A DNA stretch of 64,000 nt from Chryseobacterium taiwanense (GCF_000813825.1 NZ_JWTA01000018.1:1-64000); one strand, 5' to 3'; shown: positions 18,932 through 27,708, counted from the stretch's first letter. Notes: generated by a model from the sequence alone, not told the origin. Made by a program: numbers and translations.

Positions 18932-20647
18932 TTATGTTAGTTGTAAATCTTCTTTTACCTGGTTTATTTTCTCTTCTAAAGATTTTAATTTTTCTCTGAA
19001 ATCCGCTTCAGAAGTCACAGAATCTTTTACAGAAACATAAAATTTGATCTTTGGTTCTGTTCCTGAAGGTCTTACACAAACTTTCGTTCCGTCCTGAGTG
19101 TAATAAATCAATACATTCGATTTTGGAATGTCATCCATTACTTTTTTCTCATTTGTAGAAACAATGAAATTTGTTTGTTCTTTGAAGTCTTTTACTTCTT
19201 CAACCAATGAACCTGCAATTTCTTTAGGTGGATTTTCACGGAAATTCTTCATCATATTCTGAATTTCTTCTGCTCCGTCTCTTCCTTTTCTTACCAAGTT
19301 GATCAAACCTTCGTAATACATTCCCAATTCCTGATAGATTTCGATCATGTATTGGTACATTGTTCTTCCGTTAGCTTTACACCAAGCTGCAATTTCGCAA
19401 GCTAAAAGGATACTTCCGCAAGAATCTTTATCACGAACGAAATCTCCGGTCATAAATCCGAAACTTTCTTCTCCTCCGCAAATGAATTTTTCTTTTCCTT
19501 CGAAATCACGGATCATTTTTCCGATCCACTTGAATCCAGTCAATCCAACTTTGCAGTCAACACCGAATTTTTGAGCTATGTCAAAGAAAATATCTGAAGT
19601 TACGATTGTAGAACCAATAAATTCTTTCCCCGTAATTTTTCCTTGTTTTTTCCATTCGTTCAGAATGTAATACGTAAGGATTGTATTGGTCTGGTTTCCA
19701 TTTAACAATTCAATTTCACCATCCAAATTTCTAACGGCAATACCTAATCTGTCACCATCGGGATCTGTTCCGATAACAATATCCGCGTTTGTAATTTTAG
19801 CAAGATCCATTGCCATTTCCAATGCAGCAGGTTCTTCAGGGTTTGGAGAAGCCACTGTTGGGAAATTTCCGCTAGGAATCATTTGTTCTCTAACTAAGTC
19901 TACTTTTTTGAAACCCGCTTTTTCCAATGCTTTTGGCACAGTTGTATAGGTTGTTCCGTGGATGGATGTGAAAACAATATTTAAATTTCCTTTTCCAACA
20001 TTCTGATAAGTAGAGTTTTCAATACAAGCATCGATATAAACATCATCCTGCTCTTCACCTACCCATTCGATCAAATCATCATTTCCGTTGAATTTAATTT
20101 CTTCAAATTTTACAGAATATACCTCATTAATGATTGCTTCATCATGTGGCGGAACGATTTGCGCTCCGTCATTCCAATATACTTTATAACCGTTGTATTC
20201 TGGCGGATTGTGAGAAGCTGTCAACACAATTCCTCCATTACATTTTTTATCTCGTACTGTAAAAGACAATTCCGGAGTCGGTCTGTGATTTTTGAAAAGC
20301 AATACTTTAATTCCGTTTGCCGTCAAAACATCTGCTACCAATTTTCCAAATTCTTTTGAATTATGTCTTACATCATAAGCAATTGCAACTTTGATTTCTT
20401 CTCCTTCAAACTGCTTTAACATATAATTCGCAAGTCCCTGTGTAGCTTGACCTAACGTATATTTATTTAAACGATTGGTTCCTACCCCCATAACTCCTCT
20501 CATCCCTCCTGTTCCGAACTCCAATTCTCTGTAAAACGAATCTTCCAAATCGGGAGAATTGCTATCTATTAAAGATTGAACAGCATCTCTTGTTTCCTTA
20601 TCGAAGGTATCGGTTAACCAAAGTTTAGCCTTTTCTAAAGTTGTCAT
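18932..20647 (-). CDS. Phospho-sugar mutase (phosphoglucomutase/phosphomannomutase)
   Basis: This 571-aa enzyme of the alpha-D-phosphohexomutase superfamily interconverts hexose 1- and 6-phosphates, supplying glucose-1-P or mannose-1-P for glycan precursors. The phosphoserine loop is TASHNP (S145), the metal loop is GTDPDGDRLG, the sugar loop is GGEESFGF, and the phosphate-binding RPSGTEPK is near the C-terminus. Length and motifs fit the PgcA/YbbT-type long mutases. It is the first gene of a three-gene minus-strand cluster. Confidence 0.95.
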   Translation of the reverse strand: MTTLEKAKLWLTDTFDKETRDAVQSLIDSNSPDLEDSFYRELEFGTGGMRGVMGVGTNRLNKYTLGQATQGLANYMLKQFEGEEIKVAIAYDVRHNSKEFGKLVADVLTANGIKVLLFKNHRPTPELSFTVRDKKCNGGIVLTASHNPPEYNGYKVYWNDGAQIVPPHDEAIINEVYSVKFEEIKFNGNDDLIEWVGEEQDDVYIDACIENSTYQNVGKGNLNIVFTSIHGTTYTTVPKALEKAGFKKVDLVREQMIPSGNFPTVASPNPEEPAALEMAMDLAKITNADIVIGTDPDGDRLGIAVRNLDGEIELLNGNQTNTILTYYILNEWKKQGKITGKEFIGSTIVTSDIFFDIAQKFGVDCKVGLTGFKWIGKMIRDFEGKEKFICGGEESFGFMTGDFVRDKDSCGSILLACEIAAWCKANGRTMYQYMIEIYQELGMYYEGLINLVRKGRDGAEEIQNMMKNFRENPPKEIAGSLVEEVKDFKEQTNFIVSTNEKKVMDDIPKSNVLIYYTQDGTKVCVRPSGTEPKIKFYVSVKDSVTSEADFREKLKSLEEKINQVKEDLQLT

Positions 20648-20696
20648 ATTTGTATTTTATAATTTGTAAAGTTCCAGTCTTAATTTATTTATTTGT

Positions 20697-20779
20697 TTTG
20701 TCATTTCAAGAAACGTAAAATCTGTTTTTATATTTTAAAAGAGATTTTCATTTCACTTTGTTTCATTCAGAATGACAAA
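20697..20779. repeat. Imperfect GTCATTT palindrome
   Basis: TTTGTCATT (start at 20697) and AATGACAAA (ending at 20779) bound an imperfect inverted repeat of ~83 bp. It is of the same type as the palindromes at 5171, 25275, 38699 and 44778. It lies between the DUF2807 gene end and the pgcA-like start. Confidence 0.55.
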
Positions 20780-20804
20780 TTGCTGTATAATTGTTCAGCC
20801 TTAA

Positions 20805-21512
20805 TTAATCTAATTTTTTATTTTCCACTTTCGTGTCTTTATCTATTTTAAATGCACGAATCGGATCATTATAATATAGAAGTTTTGCAGTATTCTGAAT
20901 GTGACCTTTTAATGAATCTTTTACATTGACTTCTGCATAATTCCCATTTTTAGAATCAATTTTCAGGTTTTCTATTTTCCAATAAGGAGCAATCAAACTT
21001 GCTGTATCAGAAATTTTTATAACTGCATTTCTGGTTTGTCCCAAGAAATTAGCTCTACTTCTGTTCAACATCTCAACTTCTGCTCTTCTTGTATTGACAG
21101 AACCCATAAATGTAGCGTAATTTTTTAAATTTAATCTAAAATTATCGGTCTTTATTTCGCTAGAAATATTCATTTCTACGGAATCAGAAATGGCAACTTT
21201 TTCCAGATTATATTTTGAATAAATGGTCACATTATAAAAATCCACTCCTTTTGTCCCTCTTTTTTCTTTGATGGAAAGTGTTTTATCTTTTACATCAATA
21301 TCAAGATTATCAGCAACATTCGGATAAGTTTCTACTTCAACAAAATTTTTAGCTCCCCTTGCATAAAAAACTCTGAACTTTCCTTCTAAATCCAGATTTA
21401 CAAATTCTGATACATCCACATCTTTTCTTTCAATATTTCCTTTTGGAGAAACTTTTCCACAAGAAACCACAGCAACCAAAGCGAATGTGTACAATATTTT
21501 TTTCATATTCAT
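20805..21512 (-). CDS. Lipoprotein with DUF2807 (head GIN) domain
   Basis: This 235-aa protein has a lipoprotein signal (LVAVVSC). The mature part is a repetitive beta-helix-like domain of the DUF2807 family, with repeated short strands separated by S/N-rich turns (VEVETYPNVADNLDIDV, LKNYATFMGSVNTRRAEV). It is probably a surface or periplasmic adhesive/structural protein; no enzyme motif is seen. Its ATG directly abuts the stop codon of the DUF3667 gene, so the two are translationally close. It is the last gene of a five-gene operon. Confidence 0.85.
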   Translation of the reverse strand: MNMKKILYTFALVAVVSCGKVSPKGNIERKDVDVSEFVNLDLEGKFRVFYARGAKNFVEVETYPNVADNLDIDVKDKTLSIKEKRGTKGVDFYNVTIYSKYNLEKVAISDSVEMNISSEIKTDNFRLNLKNYATFMGSVNTRRAEVEMLNRSRANFLGQTRNAVIKISDTASLIAPYWKIENLKIDSKNGNYAEVNVKDSLKGHIQNTAKLLYYNDPIRAFKIDKDTKVENKKLD

Positions 21513-22244
21513 TTAAAATATTTCATATAATATCAAACTTATTACAGAACTTTCTACTACCATCAAAACATAAAGAACCGATACTCGCCACAGTAATCCT
21601 GGTTTTGAGTATGAATTTTTAAAAGCAGTCCAATAAGTAATTGCCGGAAAAAGAATAGAAAGACCGAATACGATTTTATCAATGATATTGAAGATTGTTT
21701 CAACAGGTTTCCATAAACCAATTAAACTTACCATATCACTCAGCAAAAATAAGATTAAAATTCCTAAAAGACTTATAGTTCCTATGATAAAATGTTCAGC
21801 AATATTCAATTTTATTCTTTTGAACAAAAAATAGCCGTTTGCTCCTAACATCGGGATCAATACGAACAATATGACTTTAGAATATTTTGAGAAAAAATCT
21901 TTCACATATATCACATCATCCGTAAGCGTTTCTGCAGGAGCAAATTTTTCGTAATAATGGTAGCTCAGCACATTAAAACCAAAAAGAATCAGTAACAACG
22001 AAATAAAATTGTTGTATCTGATTCTTTTTCCTGAAATATAATTCATCGCCGTCGTTCCGGGGCTGAACAAAATATTTTTTAACGTATAGAAAAATTTGGC
22101 TTCAACATGCCAAATTGATCCGAGAATATCATTTTTGATGAGTGAATGTATCGTTATTCTTGCTGTGTCGGCTTTCTGTCCGCAATGAGCACAAAACTCA
22201 TCGGAGATTGAATGACCGCAGTTCAAACAACTTTTTTTATTCAT
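21513..22244 (-). CDS. DUF3667 zinc-ribbon membrane protein
   Basis: This 243-aa protein begins with a zinc ribbon (CLNCGHSISDEFCAHCG, two CxxC pairs), then a conserved stretch ending in ISGKRIRYNNFIS, then about five membrane segments. This is the DUF3667 layout common in Bacteroidota; its role is unknown. It has no gap to the DUF2807 gene and 22 bp to the lipoprotein gene upstream, so it is operon-internal. Confidence 0.9.
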   Translation of the reverse strand: MNKKSCLNCGHSISDEFCAHCGQKADTARITIHSLIKNDILGSIWHVEAKFFYTLKNILFSPGTTAMNYISGKRIRYNNFISLLLILFGFNVLSYHYYEKFAPAETLTDDVIYVKDFFSKYSKVILFVLIPMLGANGYFLFKRIKLNIAEHFIIGTISLLGILILFLLSDMVSLIGLWKPVETIFNIIDKIVFGLSILFPAITYWTAFKNSYSKPGLLWRVSVLYVLMVVESSVISLILYEIF

Positions 22245-22266
22245 TCTTCAAATTAATGCATCCTGT

Positions 22267-22644
22267 TTAATTTTTAATTTTCCTATAAAACCAAGTCGTA
22301 GGTTTTTCTGATCGTGATGATAATAACAAATACTTTTTATCTAAATAAGAAATATTCATTACAACAGTATCTTTATCAGCAGTATATTTTAATTTTAATA
22401 GGTTGTCTCTTTTTTGATAACCGCCTTTCAAATCCATTGATGTAAAAGTTTGATTATCATTAAAAACCAAAGTTCCAATTCCTTTTTGAGAATTATTATC
22501 TTTAGCTTTTAAAGTATCGATAGTATTGATTACAACACCTTTATAAACTTCGATAAATTCCCATGATCCCACCACATTTTTTGACCTACATGAAGATAAA
22601 AATAAAATGGTAATTACAATTAATGATAATTTAAAAAATTTCAT
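22267..22644 (-). CDS. Small lipocalin-like lipoprotein
   Basis: This ~125-aa protein is read from the ATG at 22644 because it gives a clean lipoprotein signal (MKFFKLSLIVITILFLSSC); an in-frame TTG at 22656 and ATG at 22653 are alternatives. The mature part starts with VVGSWEFIEV and continues as a series of beta strands (GTLVFNDNQTFTSMDL, YLLLSSR), similar to the lipocalin-like domain of many Bacteroidota lipoproteins. Ligand unknown. It lies between the GT2 and DUF3667 genes. Confidence 0.75.
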   Translation of the reverse strand: MKFFKLSLIVITILFLSSCRSKNVVGSWEFIEVYKGVVINTIDTLKAKDNNSQKGIGTLVFNDNQTFTSMDLKGGYQKRDNLLKLKYTADKDTVVMNISYLDKKYLLLSSRSEKPTTWFYRKIKN

Positions 22645-22660
22645 TTTAAACATCAATTAA

Positions 22661-23611
22661 TTAAATTACTTCATCAATATTATAATTTTTATGCTCTCTG
22701 TTCGTTCTGATAATCATTTCCCCTAAAAATCCTGCTACGAAAAGCAACGTTCCCATAATCATCATGGTTAAAGCAATAAAAAACCATGGATTATTCGTAA
22801 TTAAATGTCCGTAAATTCCTCTGGCAACATCAATTAATTTTGAAATTCCCAGCCAAAGCGCTGAAAGGAAACCAACAATAAACATTAACGTTCCTACTGC
22901 TCCGAAGAAATGCATTGGTCTTCCTCCAAAACGACTTACAAACCAAAGGGTTACTAAATCTAGAAAACCTCTGATAAATCTTTCCGTTCCGAATTTTGAA
23001 GTTCCGTATGGTCTTGCCTGATGTTGAACTTCTTTTTCCGTAATTCTTCTGAATCCTGCATTGGCAGCCAAAACCGGAATGTAACGGTGCATATCTCCGT
23101 ATACATCAATAGTTTTTACCACCTGTTTTTTATATGCTTTTAGTCCACAATTGAAATCATGAAGATAAACTCCTGAAACTTTTCTCGCCGCTGCATTGAA
23201 TAGTTTTGACGGAACATTTTTCGTCATTACATTGTCAAAACGCTTCTTTTTCCAACCTGAAACAATGTCATAATTTTCATGAATAACCATTGAATACAAT
23301 TCCGGGATTTCTTCTGGAAAATCCTGTAAATCAGCATCCATTGTAATAATTACGTCTCCATTCGTTCTTTCGAACGCAGCATGTAATGCCTGTGATTTTC
23401 CGTAATTTTTGGAGAATTTTATGGCGTGAACCTGAGGATGTTGAACCTTCAGATTTTCAATAATGTTCCAAGATAAGTCTGTACTTCCGTCATCTACAAA
23501 CCAAATTTCATAGGATAAATTGTTTGATTGGCAAACATGATCAATCCTAGAAAAAAGCTCTTCCAAAGAAGCTTCTTCGTTCAGTAACGGAATAACTATA
23601 GATAAATTCAT
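22661..23611 (-). CDS. Family 2 glycosyltransferase with C-terminal membrane anchor
   Basis: This 316-aa protein has a GT-A domain: VIPLLNEEASLEELFSRI at the N-terminus, the nucleotide motif VDDGSTD, the metal motif DADLQD, and the acceptor-side KAYKKQV region. Two membrane helices lie at residues ~235-300. This is the layout of DPM1/GtrB/ArnC-like transferases that load a sugar onto polyprenyl phosphate at the inner membrane. The sugar cannot be told. The gene sits in an operon with DUF4199, lipoprotein, DUF3667 and DUF2807 genes. Confidence 0.93.
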   Translation of the reverse strand: MNLSIVIPLLNEEASLEELFSRIDHVCQSNNLSYEIWFVDDGSTDLSWNIIENLKVQHPQVHAIKFSKNYGKSQALHAAFERTNGDVIITMDADLQDFPEEIPELYSMVIHENYDIVSGWKKKRFDNVMTKNVPSKLFNAAARKVSGVYLHDFNCGLKAYKKQVVKTIDVYGDMHRYIPVLAANAGFRRITEKEVQHQARPYGTSKFGTERFIRGFLDLVTLWFVSRFGGRPMHFFGAVGTLMFIVGFLSALWLGISKLIDVARGIYGHLITNNPWFFIALTMMIMGTLLFVAGFLGEMIIRTNREHKNYNIDEVI

Positions 23612-23631
23612 TTAATTTTTAAATAAAATAA

Positions 23632-24228
23632 TTATTGATTTTGGATTTCGGTATAAACAGTTTTTGTTCTGAAAAACGCCCCGAAAAACACTGACAAAAC
23701 TACGTAAAATATCAGAATCGCTGCAAAATATCCTGAAAAATGACTTGCCGTAAGCATATCTTTCCCTTTCACAGTCTCCGGATTGAATCTCTGAAGACCT
23801 TCTTTGTACTTCTGCTCCAACTCATCAATATCTTTTTGATGTTTTAAAATCTTTTTTGCAGAGGTATATTCTGCATCAAGTTCTGATTTTTGTCTTGTGA
23901 CATATTGATAATTCAGAAGTTTTTTAGCATCTGTATCTACAAAGTTTAAAAATGCATAAATACTGAATACTGAAAGAATCCCCCCAATAAACATTGGAAC
24001 AAATGCTCTTTTGAATGCATCTTTGAAACTCACTTCTTTGTGGGAATTCCAATACGATTTTACAGACCAAAAAGCAGTAATTGCATATAAAACAGGCAAA
24101 ACGAAAGCATTAGCTTTCAATGAAATATCAAAATAATTGATTCCTGAGAAAAAATAATACACTACAAAAAAAACAACCATTGTAGCGATAAAAAGTATAA
24201 TTCCTAATGTTGATGGACTTTTCGTCAT
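23632..24228 (-). CDS. DUF4199 membrane protein
   Basis: This ~198-aa protein is read from the ATG at 24228 (MTKSPSTLGIILF...). An in-frame ATG at 24276 would add 16 residues and reach into the region upstream of the divergent SRP RNA. Four membrane segments flank a charged coiled-coil-like stretch (residues ~105-150), as in DUF4199 proteins of Bacteroidota. Function unknown. It is the first gene of the envelope operon. Confidence 0.85.
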   Translation of the reverse strand: MTKSPSTLGIILFIATMVVFFVVYYFFSGINYFDISLKANAFVLPVLYAITAFWSVKSYWNSHKEVSFKDAFKRAFVPMFIGGILSVFSIYAFLNFVDTDAKKLLNYQYVTRQKSELDAEYTSAKKILKHQKDIDELEQKYKEGLQRFNPETVKGKDMLTASHFSGYFAAILIFYVVLSVFFGAFFRTKTVYTEIQNQ

Positions 24229-24327
24229 ATCTAAATTTTTTAAAAAAAGTTGAAAAATTATTGTTCTAAATTTCAATTATTTAGCTCTATCATTAGAGTT
24301 TTCAACTATTTTTTCTTTAATAATGTT

Positions 24328-24356
24328 TTGAAGTTTATAAAATATTCCTACCTTTG
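24328..24356 (+). promoter_or_regulatory. Promoter of the SRP RNA gene
   Basis: TTG (24328-24330), 18 bp, then TACCTTTG (24349-24356) is a near-perfect Bacteroidota -33/-7 pair. It ends four bases before the predicted 5' end of the RNA, which is the expected distance to the transcription start. Confidence 0.85.
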
Positions 24357-24360
24357 CAAC

Positions 24361-24463
24361 GGCAAGTCCTAAACAACCAGCTCCTGAGAATCCTCCAGGG
24401 TGGGAACGCAGCAAAGGTAATTGGTCGTAGCGGTGTGATTTAGGTAGCTTGCCATTTTTTTTT
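24361..24463 (+). ncRNA. ffs: Signal recognition particle RNA (small bacterial SRP RNA, 4.5S type)
   Basis: The RNA folds as one long hairpin. GGCAAG (24361-24366) pairs with CTTGCC (24448-24453) and CCTAAA (24368-24373) pairs with TTTAGG (24439-24444). At the tip is the domain IV signature: CAGG (24396-24399), GTG, the GGAA tetraloop (24403-24406), CGC, then AGCA (24410-24413), i.e. the symmetric loop that binds the Ffh M domain. A run of nine T (24455-24463) ends it, and a consensus promoter precedes it. The RNA with Ffh targets nascent membrane proteins to the translocon. The only long ORF here is antisense and crosses the whole hairpin, so I do not call it a gene. Confidence 0.93.
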
Positions 24464-24562
24464 GGTTTAAGTTGAAGAGAGGTAATTTGAAGATTATCTT
24501 TTTTTATGTCTAAACTTTTCAACATTTCTATTTTAATTTTCAAATTATCTTTTCTCATTTAT

Positions 24563-25249
24563 TTAAAATTCGAACTCCTCTCCTAATTTTGGTAAAACAA
24601 GTTCTACATTTCTGTCAGCAAAATGCCTCAATGCACTTTCATGATTAATTTCAATCGCAGGGAAAGTATCAAAGTGACATCCGATAACTTTTGGAGTTTT
24701 TAATAATTCTGCCGCTGCAAAAGCTGCTTTTCTCGGGCACATTGTATAATGACTGCCAATTGGAAGGATAGAAAGGTCTAAATTCCCATATAATCTTGGA
24801 AATAGCTCCATATCTGCCATTACTCCTGTATCACCAGCTAAATAAACGTTTTTACCTTCAGGAAGTCTGAAAATATATCCTACAGGAACACCTCCGTAGC
24901 TTCCATCCGGAAAAGAACTCGTATGGTGAGCCGGAACCATAGAAATTTTAAGATCGTCGATTTTTGCCGATCCTCCTAAGTTCACATCATCTGTATTTTT
25001 TGCCGACTTGAAATATCCACAGATTTCCGGAACAGCAATAAGCGTTGCTTCAGGATGAAACTGTAATACTTCTTCTACATCAGCGATATGATCACCATGA
25101 GCATGAGTCAATAAAATATAATCGATTTTCTGAGCTGAAATATCAAATCCCGATTCTGCTTTTTTGTAGTTGTAGAATGGATCGCTCAAAATTGTTTTGT
25201 CTTTGTAAGTGAACAAAAAACAGTTTTGTCCTAAGTATTGTATTTTCAT
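24563..25249 (-). CDS. MBL-fold metal-dependent hydrolase (UPF0173 family)
   Basis: This 228-aa protein has the metallo-beta-lactamase fold with the metal motif THAHGDH, a later metal-site region (YLAGDTGVMADMELF) and a terminal GCHFDTFPAIE. Size and the N-terminal MKIQYLGQNCFLF fit the UPF0173/UlaG-like hydrolases. The substrate is unknown. It is convergent with the SRP RNA gene, and a palindromic repeat lies directly upstream. Confidence 0.9.
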   Translation of the reverse strand: MKIQYLGQNCFLFTYKDKTILSDPFYNYKKAESGFDISAQKIDYILLTHAHGDHIADVEEVLQFHPEATLIAVPEICGYFKSAKNTDDVNLGGSAKIDDLKISMVPAHHTSSFPDGSYGGVPVGYIFRLPEGKNVYLAGDTGVMADMELFPRLYGNLDLSILPIGSHYTMCPRKAAFAAAELLKTPKVIGCHFDTFPAIEINHESALRHFADRNVELVLPKLGEEFEF

Positions 25250-25274
25250 AATTTTATTATTTTAAACTTATACT

Positions 25275-25377
25275 AAGATGCTTCGACAAGCTCAGCATGA
25301 CAGCGCTAATACCAACTGTTGTAAATCTATCTATTAATTGTTCACAATGTCATGCTGAGCGGAGTCGAAGCATCTTT
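25275..25377. repeat. Long imperfect palindrome (GATGCTTCGAC...GTCGAAGCATC)
   Basis: Arms 25277-25302 and 25349-25375 differ only in the centre (AAG against CGGA) around a 46-bp spacer. The arms contain CTCAGCATGACA/TGTCATGCTGAG, the most familiar form of the dispersed GTCAT repeat. It starts right after the SRPBCC stop codon and may double as its transcript end. Confidence 0.8.
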
Positions 25378-25824
25378 TTATTTAGATGGAAATTTATCTT
25401 CAATTAATCTCAAATTGATTCCGTGTTCAAGATAAGCTTTACAACCATCAAGAACCGTTGTGAAACCTCCCGTATTGTCATTAATTATTTTTAGCAACTC
25501 TTCTCCTTCCTGAGAAAACCCATAACTTTTAATAACAACCAGAGTTCCTTTTTCCATTTCTTTGAATTCGTAGTCTACATTCGTTGAAGGTTCTCCCCAG
25601 ATTATTTTTATCAATTGATTTTTAACAAGTTGATTGACAACAACATTCGTTTTTACGCCATACATTTCCCATTCCCATGTTACCATTTTTCCTTCTTCTA
25701 ATTTCCCAGTTGATTTTGTAAACCAAAATTGAGTTGTTACTTCCGGATTGATAAATGCTTCGAAAACTTCTTCAGTTGGTTTTCTGATCAGCATCTGAGC
25801 TTCAACGTAGACCTTTGGATTCAT
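25378..25824 (-). CDS. SRPBCC (AHSA1-type) domain protein
   Basis: This 148-aa protein shows the START-like fold of the AHSA1 group: MLIRKPTEEVFEAFINPEVTTQFWF at the N-terminus, the GKMVTWEWEMYGVKTNVVV strands, and a C-terminal helix (GCKAYLEHGINLRL). It probably binds a hydrophobic ligand or acts as a co-chaperone-like domain; the ligand is unknown. It follows menA by 12 bp and is likely in its transcript. Confidence 0.9.
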   Translation of the reverse strand: MNPKVYVEAQMLIRKPTEEVFEAFINPEVTTQFWFTKSTGKLEEGKMVTWEWEMYGVKTNVVVNQLVKNQLIKIIWGEPSTNVDYEFKEMEKGTLVVIKSYGFSQEGEELLKIINDNTGGFTTVLDGCKAYLEHGINLRLIEDKFPSK

Positions 25825-25836
25825 GATTTTATTTTT

Positions 25837-26766
25837 TTAATGGAATAAATTAAGTCCTAAAGCTGTAAGAACAGCAATCATAAAAGTCATAATTCCAACT
25901 TGCTTTAAAAACGGATCAAGTTCCCTTGGATTTTTCACCGCCATAATTTGTCTTCTCAGTTTCATCAACGGCAGCATTAAAATCATTACAATGAAAACAT
26001 AATAATTTTGCGTTTGGAAGAATCCGTTTACTGCCAAAAACATTAAAATCAAGATCAATGGTAATTGCAACAGGATCATTTCATAGATCATTGCATTTTT
26101 GAATCCGATTCTCAATGCAAAGCTGTTTTTACCCGATAGCTTATCGCTTTCAATATCTCTCATGTTATTCAGATTCAAAACAGCCATACTCATCAATCCG
26201 ATTGCTGTTCCCGGTAATAACATATCCCAACTGAACGTCTTTGTAAACAAGAAATAACTTCCGCATACAGAAACCAATCCGAAAAAGATGAACACAAAAA
26301 TATCACCCAATCCCATATATCCATAAGGTTTTTTACCCACTGTATAACCAATCGCAGCTAAAATACTTGCTACTCCCAGACCAATGAAAATATAAAATTC
26401 CTTCATATAATTCGGAATGAAGGCAACGTATAAAAGCGCAACAGTTACCACAAAAGATAATACGGAGAAAAGAATTACGGCATTTTTCATTTGTTTTGCT
26501 GTAATTTTTCCAGAGGCTACTGCTCTTGCTTCTGCTTCTGAAACTCTTTTAGCATCTGTTCCTTTTACACCATCTCCATAATCATTCGCATAATTAGATA
26601 GCACCTGATACAATAAAGTAACCACCAATGCTAGTGCAAAGATTTTCCAGTCCCAAGTTCCTCCTTCACCATAAAGCCTCCATTTTGCAATGAAAGCTCC
26701 CATTATAATCCCGCTCAGTGAAAGCGGCAATGTTCTAAGCCTTGCGGCTTTTATCCAATCAGTCAT
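25837..26766 (-). CDS. menA: 1,4-dihydroxy-2-naphthoate polyprenyltransferase
   Basis: This 309-aa integral membrane prenyltransferase of the UbiA superfamily attaches the isoprenoid tail in menaquinone synthesis. The first Asp-rich motif reads NYANDYGDGVKGTD, and the second (NNMRDIESD) lies around residue 200. About eight membrane segments are visible. It sits just after menB, supporting the pathway assignment over other UbiA functions. Confidence 0.94.
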   Translation of the reverse strand: MTDWIKAARLRTLPLSLSGIIMGAFIAKWRLYGEGGTWDWKIFALALVVTLLYQVLSNYANDYGDGVKGTDAKRVSEAEARAVASGKITAKQMKNAVILFSVLSFVVTVALLYVAFIPNYMKEFYIFIGLGVASILAAIGYTVGKKPYGYMGLGDIFVFIFFGLVSVCGSYFLFTKTFSWDMLLPGTAIGLMSMAVLNLNNMRDIESDKLSGKNSFALRIGFKNAMIYEMILLQLPLILILMFLAVNGFFQTQNYYVFIVMILMLPLMKLRRQIMAVKNPRELDPFLKQVGIMTFMIAVLTALGLNLFH

Positions 26767-26769
26767 ATA

Positions 26770-26848
26770 GTATAATTGATAAACGATAATTTATAAACGA
26801 TAATTTATAAACAATATCATCAAGCATCATTTATAAATTATCAATTAT
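26770..26848. repeat. AT-rich direct repeats between menB and menA
   Basis: ATAAACGATAATTT units repeat in the spacer (TGATAAACGATAATTTATAA, then again), with an ATAATTTATAAAC core. Such spacers resemble those around 16520, 18500 and 18900. Confidence 0.6.
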
Positions 26849-26853
26849 TTTTT

Positions 26854-27690
26854 TTAAGATATCCATTGATCTTTTCCGAAATCCGGCTTTCTTTTTTCCA
26901 AGAATGCATTTCTACCTTCTTTTGCTTCTTCCGTCATATAAGCCAAACGAGTTGCTTCACCTGCAAAAACCTGTTGACCAACCATTCCATCATCGGTAAG
27001 GTTCATCGCAAATTTCAGCATTCTGATAGAAGTTGGAGATTTTGCTAAAATTTCCTGAGCCCATTCGTAAGCTGTATCTTCTAGTTCGTCGTGAGGAATT
27101 ACTGCATTTACCATTCCCATTTCGAAAGCTTCCTGAGCTGAATAATTTCTCCCTAAAAAGAAAATTTCACGAGCTTTTTTCTGTCCAACCATTTTTGCTA
27201 AATAGGCTGAACCATAACCTCCATCAAAACTTGTAACATCCGCATCTGTTTGTTTGAAAATAGCATGTTCCTTACTTGCTAATGTTAAATCGCAAACCAC
27301 ATGAAGAGAGTGTCCTCCACCAACTGCCCATCCCGGAACTACTGCAATCACAGCTTTTGGCATGAAACGGATCAAACGCTGAACTTCCAAAATATTCAAA
27401 CGGTGTCTTCCATCTTCTCCTACATATCCTTGATGTCCTCTCGCTTTTTGGTCTCCTCCACTACAGAAAGCCCAACCTCCGTCTTTTGGACTTGGTCCTT
27501 CTCCTGAAAGCAATACAACACCAATTGAAGGATCTTCTGAAGCGTCATAAAAAGCATCGTATAATTCTGAAGTAGTTTTAGGTCTGAAAGCGTTGCGAAT
27601 TTCCGGTCTATTGAAAGCAATTCTCGCTACACCATTACATTTTTTGTAAGTAATATCATCGTATTCTTTGACGGTTTTCCACTCGATCAT
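26854..27690 (-). CDS. menB: 1,4-dihydroxy-2-naphthoyl-CoA synthase
   Basis: This 278-aa crotonase-fold enzyme closes the second ring of the naphthoquinone from O-succinylbenzoyl-CoA. Motifs are NRPEIRNAFRPKT, the oxyanion segment FCSGGDQK, AVGGGHSLHVVCDLTLAS and the terminal FLEKRKPDF. The frame stays open to an ATG at 27792, but I place the start at 27690 (MIEWKTVKEYDDITYKK). This is the family's normal N-terminus, and a -7 promoter element lies at 27709-27716, inside the longer reading frame. Confidence 0.96.
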   Translation of the reverse strand: MIEWKTVKEYDDITYKKCNGVARIAFNRPEIRNAFRPKTTSELYDAFYDASEDPSIGVVLLSGEGPSPKDGGWAFCSGGDQKARGHQGYVGEDGRHRLNILEVQRLIRFMPKAVIAVVPGWAVGGGHSLHVVCDLTLASKEHAIFKQTDADVTSFDGGYGSAYLAKMVGQKKAREIFFLGRNYSAQEAFEMGMVNAVIPHDELEDTAYEWAQEILAKSPTSIRMLKFAMNLTDDGMVGQQVFAGEATRLAYMTEEAKEGRNAFLEKRKPDFGKDQWIS

Positions 27691-27708
27691 TTTTGTAAAA
27701 ATTTTTCT

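Noticed and set aside
24277..24558. A 93-codon minus-strand ORF between the DUF4199 gene and the MBL hydrolase gene
   Set aside because: It runs antisense through the whole SRP RNA hairpin; its middle residues are dictated by the RNA tip and there is no protein-like pattern. The overlap with a promoter and terminator on the other strand makes a real gene unlikely.
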